From Streptomyces sp. ADI96-02 (GTDB lineage: Bacteria; Actinomycetota; Actinomycetes; Streptomycetales; Streptomycetaceae): DNA of 34,424 nt. Each line of letters begins with the position of its first letter. The stretch's first letter is position 1. Under the pieces are notes generated by a model, which was not told the origin of the DNA, searched no databases, and saw only the letters and a list, made by a program, of their open reading frames with translations. The position numbers were made by a program, and so were the translations under genes. Of this stretch, positions 15,685 through 22,926 are shown piece by piece. The stretch spans positions 5,568,172 to 5,602,595 of the forward strand of contig NZ_ML123034.1 of NCBI RefSeq assembly GCF_003846185.1, read 5' to 3'.

Positions 15685-16982
15685 TTCCCCACGAGAGCGG
15701 CACGGGCCGCCCGGACCAGGCGGGCGGCGCGGCGCGGCGGGCGGGGCCCGGACCGGTCCTGCCACCAGTACGTCAGCCGTCTGCGCGCCACCGGATCGGC
15801 GGGAGCGCCCGTGACCAGCAGCCGCTCCGCGAAGGCGAGCGCGTCGCGCCGGTAGCCGTCGGACATCGGACGGCCCGCCGCGTAGGCGAGGAACGCCGCG
15901 CGGTAGCCGTCGCCGAGGATCTCCGGCAGCTCGGGCGCCACCTTCGCCACGACGTCGGCGCGCTTGGCCGCCAGTGCCCGGCTCTGCACGCCGAGCCGCC
16001 GGCGGTCGAAGCCCGCAGGGGCCGGGGTCCCGGCGACCAGGGCCGACAGCAGCGCGGTCTGGGCGACGGCGGTGCGCTCCCGCGCGCCCGGCGCGACGGG
16101 AACGGCGGGGACGGCGACGGCGGCGGGACGGGTCGCCGCCGGGCGCGGCGCGGGCGCGGTGGACGCGGTGCGCAGCGTGGCGCGGATCGTGTCCAGCTCC
16201 GCCGCCAGTTCCGGCGCGGGCGGAAAGGCGTCGTCGCGCTCCAGCAGCACGCCCGGCGGGTCGACCCGGGAGCGCAGCTCGCGCAGCACGTCCAGGACCG
16301 GGGCCGTCACCGGGTGGGCGTGCGTGTCGTGCCACACGCCGTCCTTCTCGACGCCGCCCGCCACGTGCACGTACGCGATGGCCTCGACCGGCAGTTCGTC
16401 CAGCGCCTTCGCCGGGTCCTCGCCGCGGTTGACGCGGTTGGTGTGCAGGTTGGCCACGTCGATCAGCAGCCGCACCCCGGTCCGCTCGACCAGCTCCGCC
16501 AGGAACCGGCCCTCGGTCAGCTCCTCGTCCGGCCAGGAGACGAGCGCCGCGATGTTCTCCAGGGCCAGCGGTACCGGCAGCGCGTCCTGCGCGATGCGCA
16601 CGTTCTCGCACAGCACCTCCAGCGCGTCCCAGGTGCGCGGCACCGGCAGCAGGTGCCCCGCCTCCAGGCGCGGCGACGCGGTGAGCGGCCCGCCGGCCCG
16701 GACGAACGCGATGTGCTCCGTCACCAGGGGCGCGCCCAGCAGTTCGGCCCGCGCCGCGAGACCCGCGAGCCGTCCGGCGTCGGGGCGGTCCGCGCCGCCG
16801 AGACCGAGCGAGACGCCGTGCGGCACGACCGTCACCCCGCGCTCGCGCAGCCGGGCCAGGGAGTTCGGGAGGTGGTCGTCGCAGATGTTCTCCGCGACGG
16901 CCTCGACCCAGTCGATCCCGCTCAGCGCCTCCACCTCGGCGGCGATCTCCGGCCGCCAGCCGATTCCGATGCCCAGCTCCAT
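15681..16982 (-). CDS. DUF692/MNIO iron enzyme fused to a DUF2063-like partner domain
   Basis: Residues 1-272 of this 433-residue protein form a DUF692 TIM barrel, now called multinuclear non-heme iron-dependent oxidative enzymes (MNIO; MbnB, TglH, ChrH, BufB). Probable metal ligands are H55 (PHGVSL), H90 (TEHIAF), E142 (LENIA), D175 and H180 (DVANLH), H206 (YVHVAGG), D219, H221 and H223 (DTHAHP) and E248 (LLERDD). After a Pro/Ala linker (about 273-300), residues 303-392 resemble DUF2063/BufC partner proteins (QTALLSALVAG, then YRAAFLAYAAGRP and FAERLL). ATG 16982 was chosen because a GGAGGGGG ribosome site precedes it and GIGIGWRPEI then begins the protein; ATG 17015 would add 11 residues. 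The next gene overlaps by 4 bp. The chemistry is inferred to be oxidative modification of cysteines in the partner's tail. Confidence 0.85.
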   Translation of the reverse strand: MELGIGIGWRPEIAAEVEALSGIDWVEAVAENICDDHLPNSLARLRERGVTVVPHGVSLGLGGADRPDAGRLAGLAARAELLGAPLVTEHIAFVRAGGPLTASPRLEAGHLLPVPRTWDALEVLCENVRIAQDALPVPLALENIAALVSWPDEELTEGRFLAELVERTGVRLLIDVANLHTNRVNRGEDPAKALDELPVEAIAYVHVAGGVEKDGVWHDTHAHPVTAPVLDVLRELRSRVDPPGVLLERDDAFPPAPELAAELDTIRATLRTASTAPAPRPAATRPAAVAVPAVPVAPGARERTAVAQTALLSALVAGTPAPAGFDRRRLGVQSRALAAKRADVVAKVAPELPEILGDGYRAAFLAYAAGRPMSDGYRRDALAFAERLLVTGAPADPVARRRLTYWWQDRSGPRPPRRAARLVRAARAALVGK

Positions 16983-16987
16983 GGTGT

Positions 16988-16995
16988 CCCCCTCC
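16988..16995 (-). promoter_or_regulatory. Ribosome binding site deciding the MNIO start
   Basis: Minus-strand TGGAGGGG precedes ATG 16982 with about 6-8 bases of spacing. The longer alternative at 17015 has only a weak GAGCGGGG in front of it. Confidence 0.5.
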
Positions 16996-17049
16996 ACGCT
17001 CTGTTCAGGTGTCATGGCCCCGCTCGACGGCGGCGAACCCGAACACGGG

Positions 17050-17076
17050 GACGTTCAGAGCAGGATTTGAGGTTCC
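17050..17076 (-). promoter_or_regulatory. Candidate ECF-sigma promoter of the MNIO operon
   Basis: Minus-strand GGAACC (17071-17076) and CGTC (17050-17053) are separated by 17 bases, the pattern of many extracytoplasmic-function sigma factor promoters. Transcription would start about 60 bases before the MNIO start codon. The two boxes are short, so a chance match is possible. Confidence 0.4.
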
Positions 17077-17179
17077 GCACCGCGGCGTGAAAAGCGCCGC
17101 GCAGTCCCCAGGCCCGTCCGCCGGCCCGTCGGCCGACCCGTCCTCCGCGCAGTCAGCGGCGCGACGGCCCCGGGCTCGT

Positions 17180-17950
17180 TCAGCGGCGCAGCGCCGGGTG
17201 GTCGGCCACCACCGTGCACGACCCCGGGGCGATCTCGGTGAAACCGGCGTCGCGCACCACCGGCAGCCCGCTCGCCGTCAGCTCCCGCCAGCGTGCGGGG
17301 CCCGGGGTGGCGACGGCGAGCGGGAACCCGGCCTCGCGCCACGCGGTGCGCTCCGCGTCCGTCAGCTCCCACCAGGCGAGCTGGGCGGCGTGCCCGGCCT
17401 GGGCCATCGTCTTGCCCGCCGACATGTCCAGCTCCGGGTTGAGCCACAGCACCGGGCCCGCCGGGTCGGGCGCGGCGGGCGGCTCCGGATCGTCCAGATC
17501 GGTGCCGGAGACCTGGAGCTTGGCCAGCTCCTTGGGCCAGCCGTCCAGCGGGACCGGCGGGAACACCCGTACCTCCGCGCTCTCGCCGGTGACCGTGATG
17601 CCGGGCAGGGCCGCCGCCTTGCGCCACTCCGCGCCGCGTGCCCGGCGCACCACCTTGCGGATGCGCGCGTCCTGCCAGTCCCGCATCGCCCGCGCCCACT
17701 CGCCCTCGCCCAGCGACCGCTCGTCGCAGAGGATCGTCAGGACCGCGCGGGCCGCCGTGCGCAGCGCGTCCGTCCGGGCCGGCGGGTCCGTCTTCTCCAG
17801 GTGCACCACGAGCGGCAGCACGTACTGCGGGGCCTCGTCACGCGGGGTGGTCCCGTCGCGGAACGGGCTCTCGGCGGGCGCGCCGACGCCGACGCCGGTG
17901 GCGGGTGCGGTCGTGGGGGCGTCGGTCGCGGGGATGTCGTTGCTGCTCAC
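17180..17950 (-). CDS. PTH2-family peptidyl-tRNA hydrolase-like protein with N-terminal extension
   Basis: The C-terminal part of this 256-residue protein matches type-2 peptidyl-tRNA hydrolases, with the signature LDMSAGKTMAQAGHAAQLAW and the terminal beta strands (RDAGFTEIAPGSCTVVA). Such enzymes release tRNA from stalled peptidyl-tRNA. The first about 165 residues are a separate region: a Thr/Ala-rich disordered start, then YVLPLVVHLEKTDPPAR and a helical basic section (ARIRKVVRRARGAEWRK) that I do not recognise. PTH2 alone needs only about 115 residues. GTG 17950 is taken as the start; GTG 17980 adds 10 residues and neither has a strong ribosome site. The gene diverges from the AIM24 gene and precedes the MNIO operon on the same strand. 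Confidence 0.75.
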   Translation of the reverse strand: MSSNDIPATDAPTTAPATGVGVGAPAESPFRDGTTPRDEAPQYVLPLVVHLEKTDPPARTDALRTAARAVLTILCDERSLGEGEWARAMRDWQDARIRKVVRRARGAEWRKAAALPGITVTGESAEVRVFPPVPLDGWPKELAKLQVSGTDLDDPEPPAAPDPAGPVLWLNPELDMSAGKTMAQAGHAAQLAWWELTDAERTAWREAGFPLAVATPGPARWRELTASGLPVVRDAGFTEIAPGSCTVVADHPALRR

Positions 17951-18021
17951 CGTCCCAGTCTGCCAGGCGGCGAACGTCACCTTCTTGGCGGAACGAGACG
18001 GTCCGGGTGAGGATGCTCCGT

Positions 18022-18696
18022 ATGAAGAGCGATCTCTTTTCCAGCGAGCACATGGCGCAGCCGGCGACCGCCCCCGGTATGACCCTCCAGAACGCCAAAT
18101 CCATCAAGTACGCCGTCGACGGCGAGATGCACGCCCGGCAGGGATCGATGATCGCCTTCCGCGGCGACCTCCAGTTCGAGCGCAAGGGCCAGGGCCTCGG
18201 CGGCATGCTGAAGCGCGCGGTCACCGGCGAGGGGCTGGCGCTCATGGCGGTCCGGGGTCGGGGCGAGGCGTGGTTCGCGCACGAGGCCGCCAACTGCTTC
18301 GTCGTCGAGATGGAGCAGGGCGACGTGCTCACGGTCAACGGCCGCAACGTCCTGTGCTTCGACGCCACCCTCTCCTACGAGATCAAGACGGTGAAGGGCG
18401 CCGGGATGACCGGCGGCGGGCTCTTCAACAGCGTCTTCAGCGGTCACGGCAAGCTCGGCCTGATGTGCGACGGGCATCCCATCGTCATCCCCGTCACGGC
18501 GGATCAGCCGGTGTACGTGGACACCGACGCCGTCGTCGGCTGGAGCCGGCAGCTCTCCACCACCCTGCACCGCTCGCAGAGCGTCGGCTCGATGGTCCGC
18601 GGCGGCTCCGGCGAGGCCGTGCAGCTGATGCTCCAGGGCGAGGGGTTCGTGATCGTCCGGCCCAGCGAGCTGAAGCCGGAGAAGACCGCGAACTGA
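18022..18696 (+). CDS. AIM24 family protein
   Basis: This 224-residue soluble protein is a beta-rich AIM24/TRAP-like protein, with the repeated strand-turn pattern of the family (SIKYAVDGEMHARQGSMIAF, then GGLFNSVFSGHGKLGL and the C-terminal GEAVQLMLQGEGFVIVRPSE). Its bacterial function is not established. ATG 18022 is preceded by GAGG 9 bases upstream; the in-frame ATG at 18013 sits directly on that site and is less likely. It diverges from the PTH2-like gene with about 70 bp between them and converges on the deacetylase gene. Confidence 0.8.
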   Translation: MKSDLFSSEHMAQPATAPGMTLQNAKSIKYAVDGEMHARQGSMIAFRGDLQFERKGQGLGGMLKRAVTGEGLALMAVRGRGEAWFAHEAANCFVVEMEQGDVLTVNGRNVLCFDATLSYEIKTVKGAGMTGGGLFNSVFSGHGKLGLMCDGHPIVIPVTADQPVYVDTDAVVGWSRQLSTTLHRSQSVGSMVRGGSGEAVQLMLQGEGFVIVRPSELKPEKTAN

Positions 18697-18712
18697 CCGG
18701 GCGGCCGGACGG

Positions 18713-18728
18713 CGGGCGGCCCCGCCCG
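18713..18728. terminator. Short hairpin between convergent AIM24 and deacetylase genes
   Basis: CGGGCGG pairs with CCGCCCG around a two-base centre, 16 bases past the AIM24 stop. It has no T-run and could serve either strand. Confidence 0.45.
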
Positions 18729-18752
18729 TTCGGCGTTCCGTCCGCCGTCGTC

Positions 18753-19640
18753 TCAGCCCTCCATCAGCTCCGAGACCTTCACGAAGCGGTAGCCGCGCTT
18801 CCGCAGCTCGGGGACGATGGTGCGCACCGCCTCCCCGGTCGTCGGGGCCGCGCTGCGCGTGCAGTGCATCACGACGAGCGAACCGGGCTTCACCCCGTCC
18901 AGCACCTGCCGCGCCACCGCGTCCGCGTCCGTGGCGAACGCGTCGCCGCTCACCACGTCCCACTGCACCGCCGTCACCTTCGCCGGGGCCAGCGCGCGCA
19001 GGGCGGCGTCGTCGTAGCAGCCGCCCGGGAACCGGAAGTACGGCACCACGTTGCGCGCGCCCGCCGTCCGGAACGCGGTGAACGCCCGCGCCAGCTCGCC
19101 CGCCATGTCGGCCCCGGCGACCTCCGGCAGCCCGTAGCAGGGGGAGCTGAAGGCGTAGTGGCTGTAGGAGTGGTTGGCGATCTCGAACAGCGGGTCCGTG
19201 CCGATGCGCTTCGCCTGGGCCGGGTACTCCTCGGCCCAGCGTCCCGTCATGAAGACGGTCGAGGGGACCTTCAGCCGCCGCAGCAGCGCGATCAGCTCCG
19301 GGTTGTCGAAGCGCTCGCCCGAGGCCGCCCTCGGGCCCTGGTCGGCGGTCATGTCGGCGTCGAAGGTGAGCGCCACGACCTTGTCCGCCGCCTTCCCGGC
19401 CGGGCCGCCGGCCGCCGCCCGCCGTTCGAAGACCGGGACGCGGCCCGCCGGGCCGGGCGCCATGGTGGGGGGCTTGCGGACGGCGGGGGACGCCGGGGAG
19501 GCGGGGGAGGGCGAGGCCGGGGCCGTCTCGGCGCGGGGACCGGCCGGGCTTCCGCACCCGACCAGCACACCGCTCAGCAGTGCTCCCGCCACCGCCCCTG
19601 TCAGCGCTGAGATAGTCATTTTCCGTGCTGATCTGATCAT
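18753..19640 (-). CDS. Lipoprotein polysaccharide deacetylase (NodB domain)
   Basis: This 295-residue protein has a lipobox (VLVGC, C29) after a short hydrophobic signal, a Pro/Ala/Ser-rich linker (about 38-85) and a NodB-type deacetylase domain (about 88-295). Motif 1 is TFDADM (D94, D96) instead of the usual TFDDG, so the second aspartate is shifted by one. Motif 2 is H157 and H161 in NHSYSH, motif 3 is RFPGG (203-207), and D228 (WDVVSGD) and H259 (VVMHC) complete the pocket. It would act on cell-wall or surface N-acetylated glycans from the outer membrane face. ATG 19640 lies in the loop of an inverted repeat; ATG 19619 (codon 8) is an alternative start. Substrate unknown. Confidence 0.85.
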   Translation of the reverse strand: MIRSARKMTISALTGAVAGALLSGVLVGCGSPAGPRAETAPASPSPASPASPAVRKPPTMAPGPAGRVPVFERRAAAGGPAGKAADKVVALTFDADMTADQGPRAASGERFDNPELIALLRRLKVPSTVFMTGRWAEEYPAQAKRIGTDPLFEIANHSYSHYAFSSPCYGLPEVAGADMAGELARAFTAFRTAGARNVVPYFRFPGGCYDDAALRALAPAKVTAVQWDVVSGDAFATDADAVARQVLDGVKPGSLVVMHCTRSAAPTTGEAVRTIVPELRKRGYRFVKVSELMEG

Positions 19641-19651
19641 TCACGGAAAAT
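19618..19651. repeat. 10-bp inverted repeat around the deacetylase start codon
   Basis: ATTTTCCGTG (19618-19627) and CACGGAAAAT (19642-19651) are exact reverse complements separated by 14 bases. The start codon ATG 19640 lies in the loop, and the region is unusually AT-rich for this window. It could be an operator or an RNA hairpin limiting translation start. Confidence 0.6.
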
Positions 19652-19740
19652 ATCGGACATTACGTCAGGGGGCGACCGGCAAATGGATCAATTGGGGACG
19701 ACCTGTGGGCGGGGCCTGATGGTGTGAAGCCGACACGCCG

Positions 19741-21072
19741 TCAGGAGCGGCGCTGCTCTTCGGCCACGAGCGCGAGCACGCGCTCGCGCTCCGCGCGGCC
19801 CCAGGTCTCCTTGGTGGCGAGGATGCCGACGAGGCCGACGATCGCGGCCCCGAGGTAGAGCAGTGCGGCGCCGGGCCAGCCGAAGGCTCCGACGAGGGCG
19901 GCGGCGAGCAGGGGTGCGAAGCCGCCGACGGCTGCCGCGACCTGGTAGCCGAGCGAGGCTCCGGAGGTGCGCGTGGCGGTGCGGAACTGCTCGGTGAGCA
20001 GGGAGCCCTGCACTCCGGTGAAGGAGGCGTGGACGACTCCGATCCCGATGACGAACACGGCGATGACCAGGGCCGGTTGAGCGGTGTTGGTGAGCAGGTA
20101 CATCGGGAACGCGAACAGGATGGCTGCCGTGCAGGCCGCGATGTAGAGGGGGCGGCGGCCGATGCGGTCGGTGAGCGAACCGGCCAGGAAGGTGACCGCG
20201 ATGGCCAGGATGCTGGCGGCCGTGATCGCGCCGAGGGCCACGGGCCGCAGGTCCGGGTGGCGTTCGGTGATGTAGCTGAGCAGGTAGGTCGCGGTGGAGT
20301 AGTAGGCGAACGATTCGACGACGCGCAGGGCGATGACCCGCAGAATGCTCTGCCAGTCGTCCCGAAGGGTTGCGAGGAAAGGATTCTTCTCGGTCGTGCC
20401 GCTGGCCTGGGCCTCCTGGAACTCAGGGGATTCGGAGAGCCGGGAGCGCACGATCAGCGCGACGATGACCAGAACGGCGCTGAGCAGGAACGGAGTCCGC
20501 CACTGCCAGTCGCCGCTGAGCGTGGCGCTCCAGGCGAACACACCGCTGGCGAGGGCGATTCCCAGAGGGTTGCCGGACTGCGGGATCGCCGCGAACATGC
20601 CGCGGCGGTGCCAGGGCGCGTGTTCGTAGGCCATGGTGATGGCCCCGCCCCATTCCGCGCCGAAGGCCAGGCCCTGGACCATGCGGATCAGCACGAGCAG
20701 GACCGGCGCGAGCACACCGACCTGCTCGTACGTCGGGAGCACGCCGATGAGGAACGTGGCCGCGCCCATCACGATCATGGCGGCGACCAGGACGGGCTTG
20801 CGGCCGAGCTTGTCGGCGAAGTAACCGCCGATCGCGCCGCCGAGCGGACGCATCACGAAGCCGACCGCGAGGGTGGCGAACGACAGGAGCGTGCCGACGA
20901 AACGGTCGCTCTCGGGGAAGAAGACGGCCCCGAAGTAGAGCGCGGAAGCGGTTCCGTAGGCTATGAAGTCGTAGTTCTCGACGCTGGTGCCGACGGCTGC
21001 GGCGATCGCGGTCTTCACGCGGTCCTTGGTGCCGAGCACGCTTGGCTGTCCGGCGATGGTGCTGGTCGACAT
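19741..21072 (-). CDS. MFS transporter, metabolite:H+ symporter (MHS) family
   Basis: This 443-residue integral membrane protein has 12 predicted helices. Typical MHS features are the N-terminal VGTSVENYDFIAYGTA segment in helix 1, the cytoplasmic loop GGYFADKLGRKPVL between helices 2 and 3, RMVQGLAFGAEWGGA in helix 4 and the second loop GSLTDRIGRRPLY. Members import dicarboxylates, shikimate, proline/betaine or similar small acids with protons. AAGGAG precedes ATG 21072. It is the last gene of a LacI, RpiB, transporter series, with 221 bp and a strong hairpin between it and the isomerase gene, so it may be attenuated or have its own promoter. The substrate is unknown; context suggests a sugar-derived compound. 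Confidence 0.88.
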   Translation of the reverse strand: MSTSTIAGQPSVLGTKDRVKTAIAAAVGTSVENYDFIAYGTASALYFGAVFFPESDRFVGTLLSFATLAVGFVMRPLGGAIGGYFADKLGRKPVLVAAMIVMGAATFLIGVLPTYEQVGVLAPVLLVLIRMVQGLAFGAEWGGAITMAYEHAPWHRRGMFAAIPQSGNPLGIALASGVFAWSATLSGDWQWRTPFLLSAVLVIVALIVRSRLSESPEFQEAQASGTTEKNPFLATLRDDWQSILRVIALRVVESFAYYSTATYLLSYITERHPDLRPVALGAITAASILAIAVTFLAGSLTDRIGRRPLYIAACTAAILFAFPMYLLTNTAQPALVIAVFVIGIGVVHASFTGVQGSLLTEQFRTATRTSGASLGYQVAAAVGGFAPLLAAALVGAFGWPGAALLYLGAAIVGLVGILATKETWGRAERERVLALVAEEQRRS

Positions 21073-21158
21073 GGGTTGCTCCTTGCGGGGGTGCGCCGGA
21101 TCGGCGTGCGCGGGGTGCGGAGTGGCCGGGCCTGAGCGGGTCCCTTGGCGATGAGGTG

Positions 21159-21204
21159 TTTCCGGGTGCTTCCGGATCTGCTTCCGGGTCTGTTTCCGGG
21201 TCTG
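21159..21204. repeat. 12-bp tandem repeat upstream of the transporter gene
   Basis: Units of the form CTTCCGGGTCTG repeat nearly four times in a row (the first is shortened, the others differ by one base). It lies in the untranslated gap before the transporter. Confidence 0.75.
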
Positions 21205-21236
21205 ACGAGGTGGCGCGGGGGAGGCGTTCGGGCGGG

Positions 21237-21269
21237 TCGCCCGCAGCCGCGCGGCGCGGCTGCGGGCGA
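21237..21269 (-). terminator. Intercistronic 14-bp hairpin between rpiB and the transporter gene
   Basis: TCGCCCGCAGCCGC (21237-21250) pairs perfectly with GCGGCTGCGGGCGA (21256-21269) around a five-base loop. It lies 25 bases past the isomerase stop. There is no T-run, so partial termination or mRNA end protection are both possible. Confidence 0.65.
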
Positions 21270-21293
21270 GTTCCGGTCCTGCTCCCCGGTGTG

Positions 21294-21749
21294 TCAGGTC
21301 TTCGGGGTCAGGCTGTCGAGCGCGTTGAGCTTGGCGACCCTGCGGCGGGTGTCCTCGTCGTCGTCGAAGGTGGCGGCCAGGAACTCGCGGACGATGTCGG
21401 GCACCAGGGCGTGCGGGACGAGCCAGGCGCCCATGGCGATGGCGTTGGCGTCGTCGTGTTCGACGGCCTGGTGGGCGGAGTACGGCTCGTGGGCCAGGCC
21501 GCAGCGGATGCCTGGCAGCTTGTTGGCGGCCATGACGGCGCCCTGACCGGTACCGCAGACGAGCACGGCCCGATCCGCCGTGCCGGAGAGCACCGGGTCG
21601 CAGGTGGCCCGGGTGATGTCGGGGAAGTCGACGGGATCGGAGCCGTGAGTGCCGCAGTCGACGACCTCGTGTCCGAGGTCCTCTATGGTCCGGCGTACGG
21701 CCTCCTTGAGCGGATACCCGGCGTGGTCTGCTCCGAGGGCGATCTTCAT
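21294..21749 (-). CDS. Ribose-5-phosphate isomerase B / LacAB family sugar-phosphate isomerase
   Basis: This 151-residue enzyme begins with GADHAGYPLKE (D8, H9) and has the RpiB anion-hole motif CGTGQGAVMAANK (C65 as the probable proton-shuttle residue) and EHDDANAIAMGA (97-108). It interconverts aldose and ketose phosphates. AAGGA precedes ATG 21749 by 7 bases. Because it sits between a LacI regulator and an importer, it probably serves a specific sugar catabolic route rather than the central pentose pathway; ribose, allose or a related sugar are possible. No kinase is encoded here. Confidence 0.88.
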   Translation of the reverse strand: MKIALGADHAGYPLKEAVRRTIEDLGHEVVDCGTHGSDPVDFPDITRATCDPVLSGTADRAVLVCGTGQGAVMAANKLPGIRCGLAHEPYSAHQAVEHDDANAIAMGAWLVPHALVPDIVREFLAATFDDDEDTRRRVAKLNALDSLTPKT

Positions 21750-21834
21750 CTGCTGGTCCTTACGTGGCGAGCGGGGCCGGGATCGGCCCGGTGGGATGGG
21801 GGAGGGAGGCCGCGCCGCTCGGCGGCGAGTGTGC

Positions 21835-22866
21835 TCATCCGGTTTCGCGTCCGGTTTCTCGTCCGGCTTCGCGTCCGGTGTCCCGGCCGGAGCGGTCGAC
21901 GAAGGAAGTGGCGACGCGCTGCCCGGTCGCGGGACGCCCGGCGAGGAGGTCGACGATCCCGCGCACACCGAGGCGGCCGATCGAGGAGGCGTCGTTGCGC
22001 ACCGCGCTGATGGGCGGTGAGGCGAAAGCGAACCAGTCCAGGTCGTCGAAGGAGACGACCTCGATACGGGCGGCCTCCTCCGCGCCGAGCCGTTCGCGCA
22101 GCGCGCGCACGATTCCGAGGGTGGTCAGTCCGTTCGCGCCGAAGACGGCCGTGAAGGGGACGCCCCGGTCGATGACGCGGCCCATCGCCTCGGCCGCGCC
22201 GCCGGCCAGGAAGTCACCGGCGTCGAGCAGCCGGTCGTCGGTGCTGATCCCGTGCTCCTCGCGCCCGGCGAGGTAGGCGGCCCGGCGTTCGGCTCCGGTG
22301 GAGATCGTGTCCGGGCCGCCGATGAACGCCACGTCGCGGTGGCCGCGCTGCCGCAGCCAGGCCAGGACGTGTCCGACGCCCTGCGCGTTGTCGGTGCCGT
22401 ACAGCGGTGCGTCGACGCCCTCGACCGTTCGGTTGAGGAGGACGAGCGGAAGCCGGGAGGCCAGCGTGGCGGCGAGCTGGGAGGAGAGCGTTCCCTGCGG
22501 GGAGAGCAGCAGGCCGTCGATGCGTTGCGAGGCGAAGGTCCGCAGGTAGGCGTCGGCCTGTTCGGCGTCCTCGTTCGCGTTGGCCAGCAGCACGGTGTAG
22601 CCGTGGCGGCGGGCCTCCTGCTCGGCGGCGTGCGCGAGTTCGGAGAAGAACGGGTTGCGGATGTCCGAGACGAGCAGCCCCAGCACGTCGGTGCGGGAGC
22701 GCCGCAGCGATCGCGCGGGCCCGTGGGCGATGTAGCCCAGCTCGGCCGCGGCGGCGAGGACGCGGGACCGGGAGTCGGCCGAGGTCTGGCTGCTGCCGCT
22801 GAGCACCCGGGACGCGGTGCCCAGCGAGACTCCGGCGCGCGCCGCGACGTCCTTGATCGTGACCAC
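21835..22866 (-). CDS. LacI-family transcriptional regulator with a repeat-encoded C-terminal tail
   Basis: This 343-residue repressor-type protein has an N-terminal LacI helix-turn-helix (TIKDVAARAGVSLGTASRVL, about 3-22), the hinge helix (LGYIAHGPARSL) and a periplasmic-binding-protein-like sensor domain (about 60-320). GTG 22866 has an AAGGAAG site 9 bases upstream. After the normal family end (RVATSFVDR), the protein carries an extra tail with a repeated GRETG/GREAG motif encoded by a 12-bp tandem repeat. Two identical palindromic operators lie immediately upstream, so autoregulation and control of the following isomerase and transporter are likely. The effector is unknown. Confidence 0.88.
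   Translation of the reverse strand: MVTIKDVAARAGVSLGTASRVLSGSSQTSADSRSRVLAAAAELGYIAHGPARSLRRSRTDVLGLLVSDIRNPFFSELAHAAEQEARRHGYTVLLANANEDAEQADAYLRTFASQRIDGLLLSPQGTLSSQLAATLASRLPLVLLNRTVEGVDAPLYGTDNAQGVGHVLAWLRQRGHRDVAFIGGPDTISTGAERRAAYLAGREEHGISTDDRLLDAGDFLAGGAAEAMGRVIDRGVPFTAVFGANGLTTLGIVRALRERLGAEEAARIEVVSFDDLDWFAFASPPISAVRNDASSIGRLGVRGIVDLLAGRPATGQRVATSFVDRSGRDTGREAGRETGRETG
21837..21886. repeat. 12-bp tandem repeat in the 3' end of the LacI gene
   Basis: About four consecutive 12-bp units of the type GTCCGGTTTCGC encode the Arg/Glu/Thr/Gly repeat at the C-terminus of the regulator. The unit length equals that of the repeat at 21159-21204. Confidence 0.7.
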
Positions 22867-22883
22867 TCCGGCCCACTTCCTTG

Positions 22884-22897
22884 TGGAAACGTTTCCA
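22884..22897. promoter_or_regulatory. LacI-type operator, proximal copy
   Basis: The perfect 14-bp palindrome TGGAAACGTTTCCA, with the central CG of LacI/GalR family sites, lies 17 bases before the regulator's start codon. Its centre is 29 bp from the second copy. It is the likely binding site of the adjacent LacI protein. Confidence 0.85.
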
Positions 22898-22912
22898 TGA
22901 TGCATCCGGTCA

Positions 22913-22926
22913 TGGAAACGTTTCCA
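22913..22926. promoter_or_regulatory. LacI-type operator, distal copy
   Basis: It is identical to the proximal copy, and flanking A and T extend it to the 16-bp palindrome ATGGAAACGTTTCCAT. Two sites 29 bp apart are nearly three helical turns apart, so two dimers could bind on one face of the DNA. Confidence 0.85.
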
